The notes under the pieces: generated by a model | What the model saw: only the letters and a program-made list of their open reading frames with translations | Databases searched by the model: none | Told to the model about the DNA's origin: nothing | Translations under genes and position numbers: made by a program | Source: Phymorhynchus buccinoides | Lineage: Eukaryota; Mollusca; Gastropoda; Neogastropoda; Raphitomidae | Length of the DNA stretch: 64,000 nt | Direction of reading: 5' to 3' | Assembly: GCA_017654935.2 (NCBI GenBank) | Contig: CM065682.1 | Coordinates: 44,917,286 to 44,981,285, forward strand | Shown: positions 1 through 13,900 of the stretch, piece after piece | Position numbering within the stretch: the first letter of the stretch is position 1 | Layout: every line of letters begins with the position of its first letter

Positions 1-317
1 ATTTTAGCACATTTATACATAGGGGAGAGAGAAAAGAGTGCTGTATACACCAGCCTAACCACAGAATTCAGTCAGGTGTGACGCAGCTCAGTCATGTCTT
101 TGTCACAACTCTCTGACGGCTCCCACATTGCTCTAGGCGAGCCGTGTGCAGCTCTTTGTTACATCATGAGCAAAAATTGGGTGCGAGTTGATTTTGACGT
201 GTTTACGAAAATCAAGTATAATTTAATGCAACAAAAAGCACCTTTTCTGAATGTGCCTGTTTCAGTTATTACATACAACAAGCATTAAATAAATACAAAA
301 CACTTTATATCTTACAG
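1..317. other. no gene recognised
   Basis: Unique-looking AT-rich DNA. A 64-codon open frame at 94-288 has no recognisable domain, and I do not treat it as a gene. Confidence 0.4.
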
Positions 318-600
318 CCGAACCCGCTTATAAGAAACTCGCTTATAAGAAAACCCGCTTATAATCGAGCAATTTTTTTCCCCCAGCCGAACTCCTTTCT
401 TAATATGTATGATCAAAACTCGGATATAAGAAAATCGCTTATAAGAAAACTCGGTTATAATCAAGCAAATTCGTTCTCCCATCCGCGATGTAAACTCGGA
501 TATAAGAAAATGATTTCATACAAGGGAGTTGGTTTGCAGTTCATTTTCTTATAAACGAGTTTGATTTTCTTATAAGCGAATTTAAAAAAAAATTAGGGCA
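318..600. repeat. Inverted/tandem cluster of a CGCTTATAAGAAAA motif
   Basis: The motif CGCTTATAAGAAAA and its variants occur repeatedly on the + strand at 318-510. They recur in the opposite orientation at 545-590, and a stray copy lies near 838-862. The inverted arrangement suggests the arms of a small fold-back element. No coding potential is seen. Confidence 0.6.
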
Positions 601-664
601 TGAACTGAAAGGATGTTAAAAAAAATGCAGTCGTTCCAACAAAACAAACAGAAAAGAGGAAAAT

Positions 665-825
665 TTACGTTTAAGAAAGACGAAAAAACAATGTTTCGTT
701 TTCAATTTGGGGGCATTTGTATGGGAGTCAAACCTGGTCAAAACAAGATTTTGTACCAGCTATAAGAGGGAAAATACGTGGAACCCGTGATTTTGACACA
801 TGATCTGGTGGGTCTTTAAGAAAAT
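665..825. mobile_element. Single arm of a fold-back element family (same arm as 28150-28620)
   Basis: The segment (Thr-less, non-coding) reads through 'GTATGGGAGTCAAACCTGGT' and ends in 'GATCTGGTGGGTCTTTAA'. It closely matches the right arm of the complete fold-back element at 28435-28620. The left arm is not present here, so this is a truncated copy. Confidence 0.65.
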
Positions 826-927
826 GTTGTCAATGGTAATTCGCTTATAAGAAAATAGATTTATAACCCACCTTCCTTTTCACATTGAAACATTTCTAAA
901 CCATTCTTGCCGTTCCCAAATGATAAC

Positions 928-970
<43 letters not shown>
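928..970. repeat. (AAT)n microsatellite
   Basis: A perfect run of about 14 AAT trinucleotides. Confidence 0.95.
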
Positions 971-1544
971 GGGGATACTTATATTGCGAGATACCCCACA
1001 ATGGGCTCATCGCGCTTTACAACAATATCAATCACTCGAAAATGCATTACAAATCTTTTTTTTTTTCAAATTAAAAATTAAAAATATTAGTGTCATACAT
1101 AAAATCACAAATTGAATAAAAACATTTATCAATTAAGACAATTAATATAAAACAGCACGTCACACAGAAAATTCCCCATCACACACACCCACACACAAGT
1201 ATATCAATTTTCCATCAGTATCTACGAGAATAGGCTACCAATTACATTTCAATAGCACACATTCTGTTTTTAACCAGCCGCGAGCCAAAAGCTGGTTAAT
1301 GTTTTCACTGCTGGTTTAAATGTTTTATTTTCCAAATCAACATGAACAACAACTATGACATAACTGAAGCAACAACAAGCAGAGCTTATGGCGTGCTCAG
1401 TTCAAAACGAATTACACAGTATAAACATTGGCGGAATTTTACCAGGAAATACAAGCAATACATTTTTGAAAAGAAAGTCACAACAAACCAAACGAACAAT
1501 GGACATAGCAATAGACAAAAGAAGTAGAATCGACAAAAAAAATG

Positions 1545-1780
<236 letters not shown>

Positions 1781-2040
1781 CACCTCACACCACTCTGCAG
1801 ACCAGAACTCCAACCCCACGTCGCAATAAAACGAAATAGGACACGATGATAACATTAGGATTACAGTGTTTTCACTGCTGTCTGACTTTGTTCCTGACTA
1901 GAGTACCTTCATATAAAATTCCTGACTACACGTGCATGTATGTGTGTTCACACGATAGCGTTTGAACGGCGGGAGTTACGACCCTGACATTTGACAAGCT
2001 GATAGCATAGGTAGTTAGTATGCGTAGTGGGCCAAGTTCG

Positions 2041-2290
2041 AAAATAATAATAATAATAATACTGGTTATTTATAGAGCGCTTAACTCCCTTTGCAGGGAG
2101 CTCAAAGCGCTGAACAAAGGCCTAAACACTAACATACAGATAAACATACACATTAAAGACAAGCCAAGAATAATCAACATGAAGACAAGTATCAATGAAT
2201 ATAAACATTAAAAATAAGTGACTGTTAATACAAAATACATGTATTAATCTCTCTCTCTCTGTCTTAATCATTACTATCAGAACATGAAGT
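2041..2290 (+). mobile_element. Dispersed repeat, SINE-like (copy 1)
   Basis: A short AAT run is followed by 'AGAGCGCTTAACTCCCTTTG' and 'CTCAAAGCGCTGAACAAAGG', which form a GAGCGCT...AGCGCT hairpin, and then by a region ending in a CT run. The 3' two thirds recur at 6576-6730 with few differences. This style of repeat is common in marine invertebrate genomes. The class (SINE or MITE) is inferred. Confidence 0.6.
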
Positions 2291-2394
2291 AAGACTAGAC
2301 GATGACGACTGGAAAGTAGGCAGATTCTGATATAACAAAAAGGAACGGAAAAGAAACAAAACACACTGCTTACGAAAGCTTCGTCTTTGTGCTT

Positions 2395-2490
2395 CTTCTC
2401 CTCCTCCTTCTTCTTCTTCTTCTCCTCCTCCTTCTTCTTCTTCTTCTCCTCCTCCTTCTTCTTCTTCTTCTCTTTGTCTTTTTTCTTGTC
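2395..2490. repeat. (CTT)n/(CTC)n imperfect microsatellite
   Basis: Alternating blocks of CTT and CTC form three near-identical ~27-bp sub-blocks. Confidence 0.9.
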
Positions 2491-2632
2491 TTCCTTTCCT
2501 TTCGCGTCTGAAATGGAGATAGAAATACTGTAGCAATGTGGCTTACTCTTAATCTTAAGAAGAAAAAAAGTATTGAACATAGTCACACCGACAGTAAGAA
2601 TTATGACAATGCACAAGCGTGTCTGCATACAC

Positions 2633-2878
2633 GCACGCACGCACACACACTCACTCGCACATGAGCACATGAACGGGCACACACACACGCACGCACGCAC
2701 GCATGCACGCGCGCGCACACACATACACACACACAGGATGAAAAAAAACCTGTCAAGCTTACTCCTTTATCCTCAATAAAGATCAATTTTGACTTGACTT
2801 GACTTGACTTGGCACACACACAAGCGCGCGCGTTCGCACGCGCGCACACGCGCACGCACGCACACGCACACGCACACA

Positions 2879-2939
<61 letters not shown>

Positions 2940-2970
2940 GCACGCACACACACACACACACACACACACA
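2633..2970. repeat. (CA)n-rich microsatellite block
   Basis: Long CA and CGCA runs are interrupted around 2740-2812 by unique sequence and by a short (TTGAC)n run at 2790-2811. CGCGCG stretches inside it are potential Z-DNA. Confidence 0.9.
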
Positions 2971-3297
2971 GTGTTTTGTGTCAGTTGTTGACAATCTTCT
3001 TTTACTGCACCGGTCAGCAGAGCCTAGCCTCTATGCACCATTAAAAAAATCCTGCGAAAGTCTTTAGGCCGTGTACACACATAAACGGTAATCCATGCGG
3101 AAACCCGTGCGCAATCCATAAATAAGTGAAACAAAGAAGGGAAAAGATGTGCGCACGTGTCCGAAGGCCCTATATGCGTAAACGTGTATCCTTCTTTCTT
3201 CCACTTATTTAGGGTTTTCCGTACGGAACGTACGCGTCTAATGGGAAACCGGCCTAAGGCTAAAACCACCCATTTTTTAATACACTTGTAGGCTGCA

Positions 3298-3797
3298 NNN
3301 NNNNNNNNNNNNNNNNNNNNNNNNNNNNNNNNNNNNNNNNNNNNNNNNNNNNNNNNNNNNNNNNNNNNNNNNNNNNNNNNNNNNNNNNNNNNNNNNNNNN
3401 NNNNNNNNNNNNNNNNNNNNNNNNNNNNNNNNNNNNNNNNNNNNNNNNNNNNNNNNNNNNNNNNNNNNNNNNNNNNNNNNNNNNNNNNNNNNNNNNNNNN
3501 NNNNNNNNNNNNNNNNNNNNNNNNNNNNNNNNNNNNNNNNNNNNNNNNNNNNNNNNNNNNNNNNNNNNNNNNNNNNNNNNNNNNNNNNNNNNNNNNNNNN
3601 NNNNNNNNNNNNNNNNNNNNNNNNNNNNNNNNNNNNNNNNNNNNNNNNNNNNNNNNNNNNNNNNNNNNNNNNNNNNNNNNNNNNNNNNNNNNNNNNNNNN
3701 NNNNNNNNNNNNNNNNNNNNNNNNNNNNNNNNNNNNNNNNNNNNNNNNNNNNNNNNNNNNNNNNNNNNNNNNNNNNNNNNNNNNNNNNNNNNNNNNN
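3298..3797. other. Assembly gap, 500 N
   Basis: Exactly 500 N, a nominal gap length. It lies 1 kb upstream of the first visible WIPI-like exon and could hide one upstream exon. Confidence 1.
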
Positions 3798-4119
3798 GCT
3801 CTCAGAGCAAGCGCAACGGGAAACGGGGCCTTATAACTCCGCCGTTTTCTTACCGGAATCGCTTCAAATTTGCTGTAACGTCAGCGTTACCAGTACTTGC
3901 GTTACCGTTACTAAGGCTTTCCCGGTACTCGGGTTGCGCTAGTGTAGATATTAACTCGCTTTTAACGTCAGGCCAGACTAGGAATATTTGATAGTTCTTT
4001 TTTTTTCAATGTAGATGTAGTAGAAGAAGGTACACCGAACACAGGCTGCCCCTTTTACTGTAATTGCTTTTTCTTACCATAGAGTTAATTTTTTGTTATT
4101 TACCTACTTGTTGTGAATA

Positions 4120-4205
4120 ATTGATTGTAAAGCACTTTGGGCTCATTTGAGGTAAACGATATTGTAATGTACTACTATTATTATTATTATTATTAGTATT
4201 ATTAT
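4120..4205 (+). mobile_element. 3' end of a dispersed SINE-like repeat with ATT tail
   Basis: The phrase 'TTGTAAAGCACTTTGGGC' is followed by an ATT trinucleotide tail. This is a common 3' end of short interspersed elements in invertebrates. The 5' part is not recognisable. Confidence 0.45.
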
Positions 4206-4818
4206 GTAATAGCTTGGATTCTGTTCAGAGTTTGGTTTTGTTGTTTGTTTTGTTGTTGTTCCCTGGCTTAAAGACTCCATGGCACCCCAACACCGAGCAA
4301 TGAAGCAATGTGGTATCTAGGGATGAGAACATTTACGTGTGTGACACGTCTTTGATTGCCCCGCCATACGTGGCACCCACACTGGCACTTCAGAGGATTT
4401 TGGACTGAATGATGCTATGCTAGTAGCTTGCCATGGCTAATAGAAAATCCCCGCTATAACTAATGCAGAACATAACTGTTGATCGTAGTCCTTGGTGTTC
4501 TAGCTTATACATGTATAGTAACATTGCTCTGACACAGCTCTTATGCCAAGGCAAGAGATTTGGGTTTAAAATAGCATGTTTTTAATTCTCCAGTGGTCAG
4601 CCATTCAATACAATAACGAGATAGACATTCAACAAGAACACTTAACGTGTTTCAGATTTTGGACTGTGTGTTGAAACAAATAATGCGTTGAGGCACAAAC
4701 TCATACATTGTGACATAGGGTTATAATATATTGTGCTACAAGAGATTCTACATTATTGATCTGTGCGCTGTTGTTATCACAAGATTCACTGACTGAACCA
4801 TGTTCATTGTTGGTGCAG

Positions 4819-4915
4819 AGAAAAGGCAGTGACCATTCATTGGCTCACCATATCCCAAATCGCAGTCAATGCCTTCAGCAACAGCGCTGACTACATCGCC
4901 ACTGCTTCTGAAAGG
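4819..4915 (+). CDS. WIPI-like exon a (end of blade 3/4, IATASE strand)
   Basis: Reads ...AVNAFSNSADYIATASER, then donor GTAAGT at 4916. It corresponds to the WIPI segment that ends in LATASEK before GTVIRVF. The acceptor may be AG at 4817-4818 or the AG ending at 4829, so the exon start is uncertain by about 11 bases. The exon ends in phase 0. Confidence 0.85.
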
Positions 4916-7900
4916 GTAAGTTCTTATTTTTTCCTGCCATTTTCAGCGTTCTTTGTTCGCCTTTCATATATTGGGCTTAATATAGTTACTTAGGCTAACC
5001 AATTTTAGCAATAAAATAGCCATGCATCAAATGTAAAAAAAGGCAATAAACTTTTGGAACAAATTGCAGGAAAAACAGAGAATATCTTTTACACTACAAA
5101 ACAAACTGTACATATGAGTCGTAGCTTGTTATATCACGCGTAAATCTAGTTACTTCTGACTCGGCAACGTCTTTCAAACAATTACAACAAAAATACAACT
5201 GCTGGTAGGAGACATGGCCAGATACTTTATTCGCTCCCTTGTTTTAACTTTCTTTTAAACAATAATATAGGGTACTCAGAACAAATGTAACCCGACTCAC
5301 TAAATTATTGGTACTAAAATTTTTATAATAAATGTATCGTTTTTATTTTCTTAGGTTTATGAAGAAGATTCAATGCATGAAAGATTACACCAATTTGTTT
5401 TCCCAAGATTTGTGTGTGTCTTCCAGAAATTAACATTTTCTATGGTACCACATTTTCAGAAAATGTCTAAAATTTGGAGGTCCAAAAACGCTTTCGCAAC
5501 TTCGACGTCTTCATAATGCAATTTCAATTTCTGTGGGATCCGGACCAAATCTTTATTCATAATTATGTGGGCTCAAAAAGTCGGAATATGTTAACAGTTT
5601 ACAGTGTTCACTGCTGCATTCCAATTTTCAGGGCAAAAAAAGAGAGCATGTTTGAAAACACAGACAGTTTTCAGACAATTGACATTTTCTGCAAATGTGT
5701 TTTTACCCCTCAAAAGGGGACTTTTCTAAGAATGGGTTACCACGGAAACTGTTATTATTTTAGAGCTCTGTAAAGCATCTTGGAAAAACAAACTGTTGCA
5801 ACCTTCCATGCATTGAATCTTCTTTACAAATCTAAAAACCAACATCTAATTGATAGCCTTAATATATTTTTAAAATTCATATTTTTCAGAATATTTTAAC
5901 ACACACGATGAATAAACAGACAGAGAACACCTACAAAAACAAAATTAACATCACACAGAAAACTGAGAGCTTTAATATTATTATTTTATTGACGATTTAG
6001 TGGGTTGCAATTTTTTGGTCATCCTTGTTTCAGCTCCAGAATCAGACTGAGTCAAAGATATTCTAAAAGGGTAGGATGGATTACTTAAGAGCTCGGCGAA
6101 CCGTGCTGATAGAGTTATCGTTAGTGGGGACAGTACACTTTTTTTTACAGTGGAGGCTATCCAAAAACTCAGTCTGGAACTTGAACGGAGAATTCAACTG
6201 CCCTATCGACGTGTAAAATGTGTCCTGTTTAACAGGGACATAACTATTGTGTTTATGTCCTCACTACTCATATAATAATAGGGAAAAGAGACCGGATGCT
6301 TATCTTCCCCTATACAGTCTTTGATGATACATGCAAGCATACAGAGGACAGTGACTGTTTAGTTTTCTATCTTAAAGTTAGGACATTGTATCGATGTCCA
6401 GATCACTGACTGCTGAGTGAGAGTTTCGCTGTTGTTGCTGTTGCAGGGTACCGTCATTAGAGTCTTCAGAGTCCTGACAGGAGAGCCCGTCCATGAATTC
6501 AGGAGAGGCGTGAAAAGGTAATAATGGATTCACATTGGCCAGACACACTGATTTCCACACATTAGCAATGTAATACAAAGCGCTGAACAAAGGCCTAAAC
6601 AATAACATACACATTAACAGACACATTAAAGACAATAGTCATCATGAAGACAAGTATCAATGAATATAAACATTAAAAATAAGTGAGACTTCATGCAAAA
6701 TGCATGTATTAATCTCTCTCGCCCTCCCTCCCCCCTCCTCCTCCTATATATTAACAACCGAAATAAGCCTTTAATGTGAAATATCAGCATTCGTAAACTA
6801 TGTCGTTTGTATGTAGTAACATATTTATAAAGCAGTATAACGCAAATACATTTGAACCATTGTTACACTAGTCTTGTCATGAACATCTCCATTTTGGATG
6901 TGCAGTGGAATAACTTTTCGTTGGACATGAGCAGGATTTCAGCTGATGCACTTTGCACTAGTAAGAAAGTCTTGCATTTCCAGTTAGTCATTCACAGTTT
7001 GCTGGCTTGCATCAGTGTAGTTTGTGTATCAATAACCGACAATATAATAGTGGACATATTTCGTTTGTGGTCGACCTATATGTACATAAAGCATGAGTCT
7101 GATTTTGTACGCTTTCTCCATTCTTGGACAGTCATAGCAAAAAAGGGTATGCCAGATATTGTGAAACTTGTCTGTGTCGTGCCGGTTTGCAGGTCAGTGG
7201 AAGTGACATCCCTGATTTTCAACAGGGATGACAGTCTCCTCATACTGGCCAGCAACACGGAGACTGTACATTTCTTTGACATGAAGAGGTAAGAAGCTAT
7301 TAGGTAATTGTATTCTTCTTGCCGATAGTGTGTTATTCTAAAAACAATACGGCAGTCTTCTGCTACGGCAATGATGAGTACCTCTTAAGCGGTTAATGCG
7401 CGTAGTAACATGTAAATGAGCATAATAGACAATAGGTTGGGCTGTTTAATCTAATTTACATGTTACTACCCGTGTACACTGTTTCAGACGCAGTCATGAT
7501 GACTGTTTGCAGACCAAGGGCTGAGTGAACCAGCCTATATTGAATGCAGTCATGGATGGCTAGGAGTCGATGGCTGCAGGCCCAAAGGCCAATAACTCTA
7601 ACAATCTATATTCTCCAACAAAAGTTAAGGATCAAATATTTTAGAATAAGTTCCCAAAATGTTTTTTTGAAGAAAAGCGTAAATCAAAGATAACTTAGCC
7701 GAGACATTTCATATTTTGGGAATATTTTATTTAACCATTATTGAACAAAAGACTGACATTTGATAACGTTATTTTCTATCATTTAAAAAAAAGCAATAGC
7801 AGAAGAAGAATTTGTTGAAGCGTATGTTCCCTGTAATTGGAATGTCTTTGTGCAGGCCGACAGAGGAGGCGGGGTGGGCCAGCTACCTGGGTCTGGGCAG

Positions 7901-10900
7901 AATGGTGTCCATGGTGGTGGGCGATGTCAGCCAAGACAGAGCTTCTGCCGTCGCTTATCTCCCTTCCCCTGTGGGCACAGGAAACGCCTGTGGTATTGTC
8001 ATGTACGTAGTTCACGTGCTAGGCCCTTTATTCATTTACTCAAACGGCTTTCATCATTGGTTGACATGGGCCTCAAGTTTGGGCCAATAGTAAAATGAAA
8101 GTTAGTGACATAAGAATGATTTTTTACAGTAATGAAACAATCAGATTATCTTTGTTCAGCTTAATCTTTTGTGAACGAGTGACTATCAAACCTGTTTTTG
8201 TACTGGCTCTTCCATGTTACAGCCTTGTGAATTAGCTGGCCTTCAGGACCATTCACAATATCAACTGTCCTAAGTCGTTTACGACTGAGCGAGAATGTCT
8301 CCGGTGTAAGGCATCTTCACCGTAAACAGATTCTTGTCCAGCTTTCGAGAATAACAAATAAAAATGCCTACTCACCTATCTGAAGGACATAGAGTAATTT
8401 GCACATATTGTGCGTACTTGTGTTGTCTTCTTTACTGATGCATTGATGGTGTTTGGAAATATGTGCAATATCACATATCTCGGAGTCTCATAATTATATT
8501 TCGATAATATGAAAAGAGCTTATTCACTTAGTTGGGTGTTTATTTTAAAGTCAAAGGATCTTGAAATTGAAAATTTTGACACTGTTTCTTTTTGCATGTA
8601 ATCAGTAGGGGTACCTACATGGAGATTAGTTTTCTATTTTAACAGTTATTCTAGATTAATTATAGTCACACTTATTTAAAGGATAGTTGCGTAAATCGGG
8701 CTTAGGTAGTTTTGCAATAATAACTGTAAAAGAACCAATCAAATGGGTCCTCATCTGCTGTAAAAGTCCTGATCAAATACTTTCAAAAATTTGAACTCGT
8801 TTTTGATGTAGTTTTGTAAAATTACTCTCGTCTTATTGGTAGTTTGTGTCACTTATCTAAGCAAACGATAAGAAATAGTCAATCATCCTATAAACTTGAC
8901 AATGTGTTTTATTATTAGAAACAAACATGATTATGTTTGTCCCTGTTTTTCTCACAGCCTTCAAGGCAACCCCTACCTGGTGGTTATGGACTTGGAAGGG
9001 AACCTGTACATTTACCTCACACCCCACAACTCAAGTGACTGGGTGTGTCGTCTCCTGGAGCACCACAGGTAACCTACATGTCCTCACAATAGTGATATCG
9101 ATGAGTGTTGGCATCTGTTCACAACTCCTACGTGTCTTCGTTTTGGAATCATAATATTGCATCGCTATTCACTCTGTTGCCACGTGCTTTCTGAAAGGGC
9201 TGTGTTAATCAGACCATAATAGCTAAAAGCTCCTTTTGGTTACATGCTTTGAGATGTACGATAACTTAAAAAAGTATATTCCCTCAAAAAACAATGTGAT
9301 CCCACTTTAATTTCTTATTAACTACTTGCCTTTACACATTCTAATCAAATATGTTAAATGTGGACTAAGTTAGCAAACAAGTGTCGACAGTATTTTAAAG
9401 AATTACACCTGTAAATTTACAATCGGAGGATTGACTGCAGAGACGACCATATCTAAGATATGAATGTTATTATTGACCTTTTCAAAACCGAGGTTGAAGG
9501 GCATACAAATCTTTTGTTCTTGATGCATGGAACACTGGAACTCAAAACACCCACGGCTTATACTTGAATTCTAAACACATTTTGTCGACTCTAGTAATTC
9601 AATATGTACGGAACTTGCATGAATATTTATAAAAACAACGCACATTATAAGGAGCAAATATATGTTTACATTAGAAACATATTTGTGCACATATAATTTC
9701 AAATAAATCCAATACATGTGAACAATTCATGATGGAAAAAAGGAAACTTTCTCTCTTTTGCTTCTCTTTAGAAATATTTGGTCTTAATCACGTTGCCTGT
9801 TGTGTGCACTTTATGTTTGGTTTTGCAGAATCCCAACGGGGAAGCAAGAAGAGGCTGCCGCTGACGTCCTGCCAGACATGCTCAAAGACATGACAGTTGT
9901 TGCTGGAACCACGGGTAAGTGGAATGCTAGCTCCTCTCATTTTATAATGTGCTACCAGAACACCAAAGCACTGGCTTCACTTCAACGACAACGACAATGT
10001 TACTTTATGAATAAAACTGAAATGAAGCAACTTTTTGAACTCTCAAGTCTGCATTTTATGATCATTTATTAAAGTTATTTAACATACGATGTAACTCTTA
10101 TTGCTAAACAAAATGTTCTGAATATAAGAGAGAAAAGGCCGTCACTGTTCATAGGCTGTTCAAAATATAATTTGCCATTACATGGACATTTGAACGTATG
10201 TTTTTGGCTCACGTCGTTTTTTAAAACAAAGTGAGTCTATTAGTATCGTACATGTTCGGTTGTGTGCATGTATGTGTGTGTGTGTGTGTGTGTTGCGTCC
10301 GTCGGCCCCGACTTTAACCTTAACTCAAACCTTAACGTTGTCATTTTCTCTAAACATATAAGGCGTTAGAGGGTTAAAGTTAGCAGGATACTTGATTTTG
10401 ACGTGAGCCTTCAAGTCACGACGATCAAAGCAGTCAGATACATTGATAAAGAACAAAATAAAAGATAATCATTTGTTGCAGAGATTACTGTTGTGCAACC
10501 TTTAACCTTGACTCAGTCACACTCTTCAAACTAAAGAAGACTCACTCTCCACTGAAACTTTAACGTTGTCATTTTCTCAAAAAAACATAAGATGTTAGAG
10601 GGTTAAAGTTAGCAGGATACTTGATTTTGACGTGAGCCTTCAAGTCATGGCGATCAAAGCAGTCAGATACATCGGTAAGGAACAAAAGAAAGAAAATCAT
10701 TTGTTGCAGAGATTACTGTAACTGTTGTGTTGTACCGAGTAGGAGATCTAGAAGACTCTCCATTAGATATACAAAAAAGCTCTTTAAAAAGAAACACAAG
10801 ACTTCAGGTGTGTACAAATAGGTACATTTTAACGTCGTCAACTTATATTTTCTGTAACAAATGGATGTACCTGAGTGTGTGCGTTGACGGCCCGGTTGTT

Positions 10901-13900
10901 TAGCTTTATTTGCGCCTTTGAGTAACGGTTGTTCGTGTTCATTTGCACATCATCTCTGCGCATAACTTAGCCTATGCACTTCCGGCAACAAGGCCTAGGC
11001 CTAGAGTCCATGCCTTACCTCATAATCAAGACGACGTAATTAACATTTAGCCCACATTCATTTCAGTCTTGAAAAAAAATATACGGAAAATCCAGGGTTC
11101 GTCGATTTCACTGCCTTCGACGTACGAATCCTTTGTTAGGCCTAGACGATTGATCACCATGTGCAAAGACTGTACAGGGGAAGATAAACATGGATGAGCT
11201 TGCTGGCTGTGACCTTGACCTTTGCTTTGTGGCAGAGGGGGGGGGGGGGGGAATTAACGAAACGAAAATAAAATATTATGACTAATATAAAATATCTTAC
11301 AGAAATGTAGATGATGTGGAACAAGTTTTCATCGCATGAACAATCAGTTTAAAACAGTAACAGATCACGCAACTTCAATTATTAATTTTCTAAGAGTAAG
11401 AGGCTTAGACCCACAGGCAAAGACTAGGCCTACTACAGGTGTCCGTAGACCCCCCCTTACCCCGGCGGGGGGGTGGGGGGGGGGATTGGTCACTATGTTT
11501 TTTCTGAAAGCTTGGTCAATATGCTTTTCAATTTTACTTGTTTGCCAAAAATAAAAATAGGGCTCCACTATGTTACATGCGCATACATATAATTAAATTT
11601 TAAAGAAAGGGGTAGGGGTGCATAGAAATAATTTTAATTTACACAGTAAAATAAAAATTAATTCTGTTTTCAGATGCACAATTGTCTACATAACAGTATT
11701 CTCTCTATACAGGCATGGGAATTGTCATGGGAATTCCCATGCCTGCTATAGTAATAAAAATCAGACGTGAGCCTTGCAGGCTTTGCCTCTTGTTTTTAAA
11801 TTTTTTACATTGTTTTATTCAGTTTGAAATAACACTTTATTTAGACTCCAATACCATTTATTTAAAAAAAACAAAAAACAGGACAATGTTGGCAAATTTT
11901 GTCACTCATTCAAATTTAACTAAACGAGATTAATCATTATTCATATTGTTCATCAAACTTTTCCTTATTTTTATATAAGCAAAGTAATGGACACATTGGC
12001 TGATCAAGTCACTTCTCAGTTAAAACCCCTTGACTGCCAGAGAAAATTTAAAGACAAACTCATTGGGCAAATCATGCCATGAAAAGCAACTGATAGAGCC
12101 AATCTGGAAAAACGGTCTGGGGATATAACTCTCGTGACTGCGTTGGAGAAGAAGAAGGCACATGAGGGTTATTCCTCTTTATCTGATGACATCATCAGTG
12201 ATGTCATCAGGTCAGTATGTAATACGTTGGTGGCAGTCAAGGGGCTAATACAATGTACTGAACTGAGAAGAAATGGACACATTTAAGGAATTAAGAACAG
12301 TAACCCTGTATTGCTTGAAAAAGCAATATTTAATTGAAAGTTGTTTACGTAACAAATCCACTGTGCAGCTATAAACTGTACAGCTATAAACTGTGCAGCT
12401 ATAAACTGTACAGCTATAAACTGTACAGCTATAAACTGTGCAGCTATAAACTGTACAGCTATGAACTGTGCTGCTATAAACTGTGCAGCTATAAAATGTG
12501 CAGCTATACCCTGTGCAGCAATACACTGTGCAGCTATAAATTGTGAAACTATAAACTGTGCAGCTATGAACTGTGCAGCTATAAACTGTGCAGCTATAAA
12601 CTGTACAGCTATAAACTGTGCAGCTATAAACTGTGCAGCTATAAACGGTGCAGCTATAAACTGTACAGCTATAAACTGTACAGCTATGAACTGTGCAGCT
12701 ATAAACTGTGCAGCTATAAACTGTGCAGCTATAAACTGTACAGCTATAAACTGTGCAGCTATGAACTGTGCAGCTATAAATTGTGCAGCTAGAAACTGTA
12801 CAGGTCCACAACACATGGTGCAGGTGAATGAACCAGCTGTCGTGTAAAGTGGTTCTGTTGTACGCACCATTAAAAAAAACACGGTTGCTGTTCGTTGTTC
12901 ACTATTATGTTCTCACTGGTTTCTTTCTCTCGTTTTATTATTGCATCCAAATTGAGATGATAACAATATATTATGGAGGGGGAAATAATCACACAATACA
13001 GTCGAACCCTGTCTATCTGACACCCTGATGTTATTGTACAGACGCCCCTTTAACTGGCAGGGTAGTGTTACTCTTTTTACACTGAGTTTATTACTCAAAT
13101 ATTCTCCAGAGTAATGGCCTCTCGCAATTACGGACAACGTTTGGTCAGTCTATTCAGTACTCGCTATATTCAGCAGACCAGTTTCGTGTAGTATTCTACT
13201 CAATTTGGACCTCTACTACTCTTCAAAATTGAAAATAATGCTCTAACTACTCATGTTCAATGGACATTGTTTGATGGTTTAATGAATAAAACTACACATG
13301 TTGCACCAACACTACTCGTTTCAGCTAACCAGACTACTCAAGACTTGTGTAGGTGGGTAAACGGGTCTGATTCAGGTTCGACTGTATTAATTTTTTTCTT
13401 GACATAAATATTATGTTAACAGCCCTAATGTCCCTGTAATCAATACACACTGTATGAACAATGATATAACATCAAACGCTTTCTCTCATTTTGAACAGGT
13501 TCATGCTATGCCAAGAGGAAAGAAGAGCTGGCGGCGAGGGCACGTGCGTATTATGATTCAGTGCCTGTTCCCAAATCTCCTGCTGCCAGTGTCCCTGATT
13601 CAGCGCCTGTTCCCAAATCTCCTGCTGCCAGTGTCCCTGATTCAGCGCCTGTTGCCAAATCTGCTGCTACCAGTGTCCCTGATTCAGCGCCTGTTGCGGA
13701 ATCTACTGCTACCAGTGTCCCTGACTCAGCGCCTGTTGCCAAATCTGCTGCTACCAGTGTCCCTGATTCAGCGCCTGTTGTGGAATCTACTGCTACCAGT
13801 GTCCCTGATTCAGCGCCTGTTGCCAAATCTGCTGCTACCAGTGTCCCTGGCTCAGCGCCTGTTGCCAAATCTGCTGCTACCAGTGTCCCTGATTCAGCGC

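Noticed and set aside
2601..2994. Cys/Val and His/Thr-rich open frames
   Set aside because: They are translations of a (CA)n/(GT)n tract. The same applies to 36.7-38.0, 42.8-43.1, 54.0-54.8 and 58.6-58.85 kb.
6378..6635. 85-codon minus-strand open frame
   Set aside because: It overlaps antisense the FRRG exon, which has strong homology and phase support.
12245..12882. Long frames of CTVYS or AAQFI repeats
   Set aside because: They come from the 15-bp minisatellite. There is no start context, no splice support and no domain.
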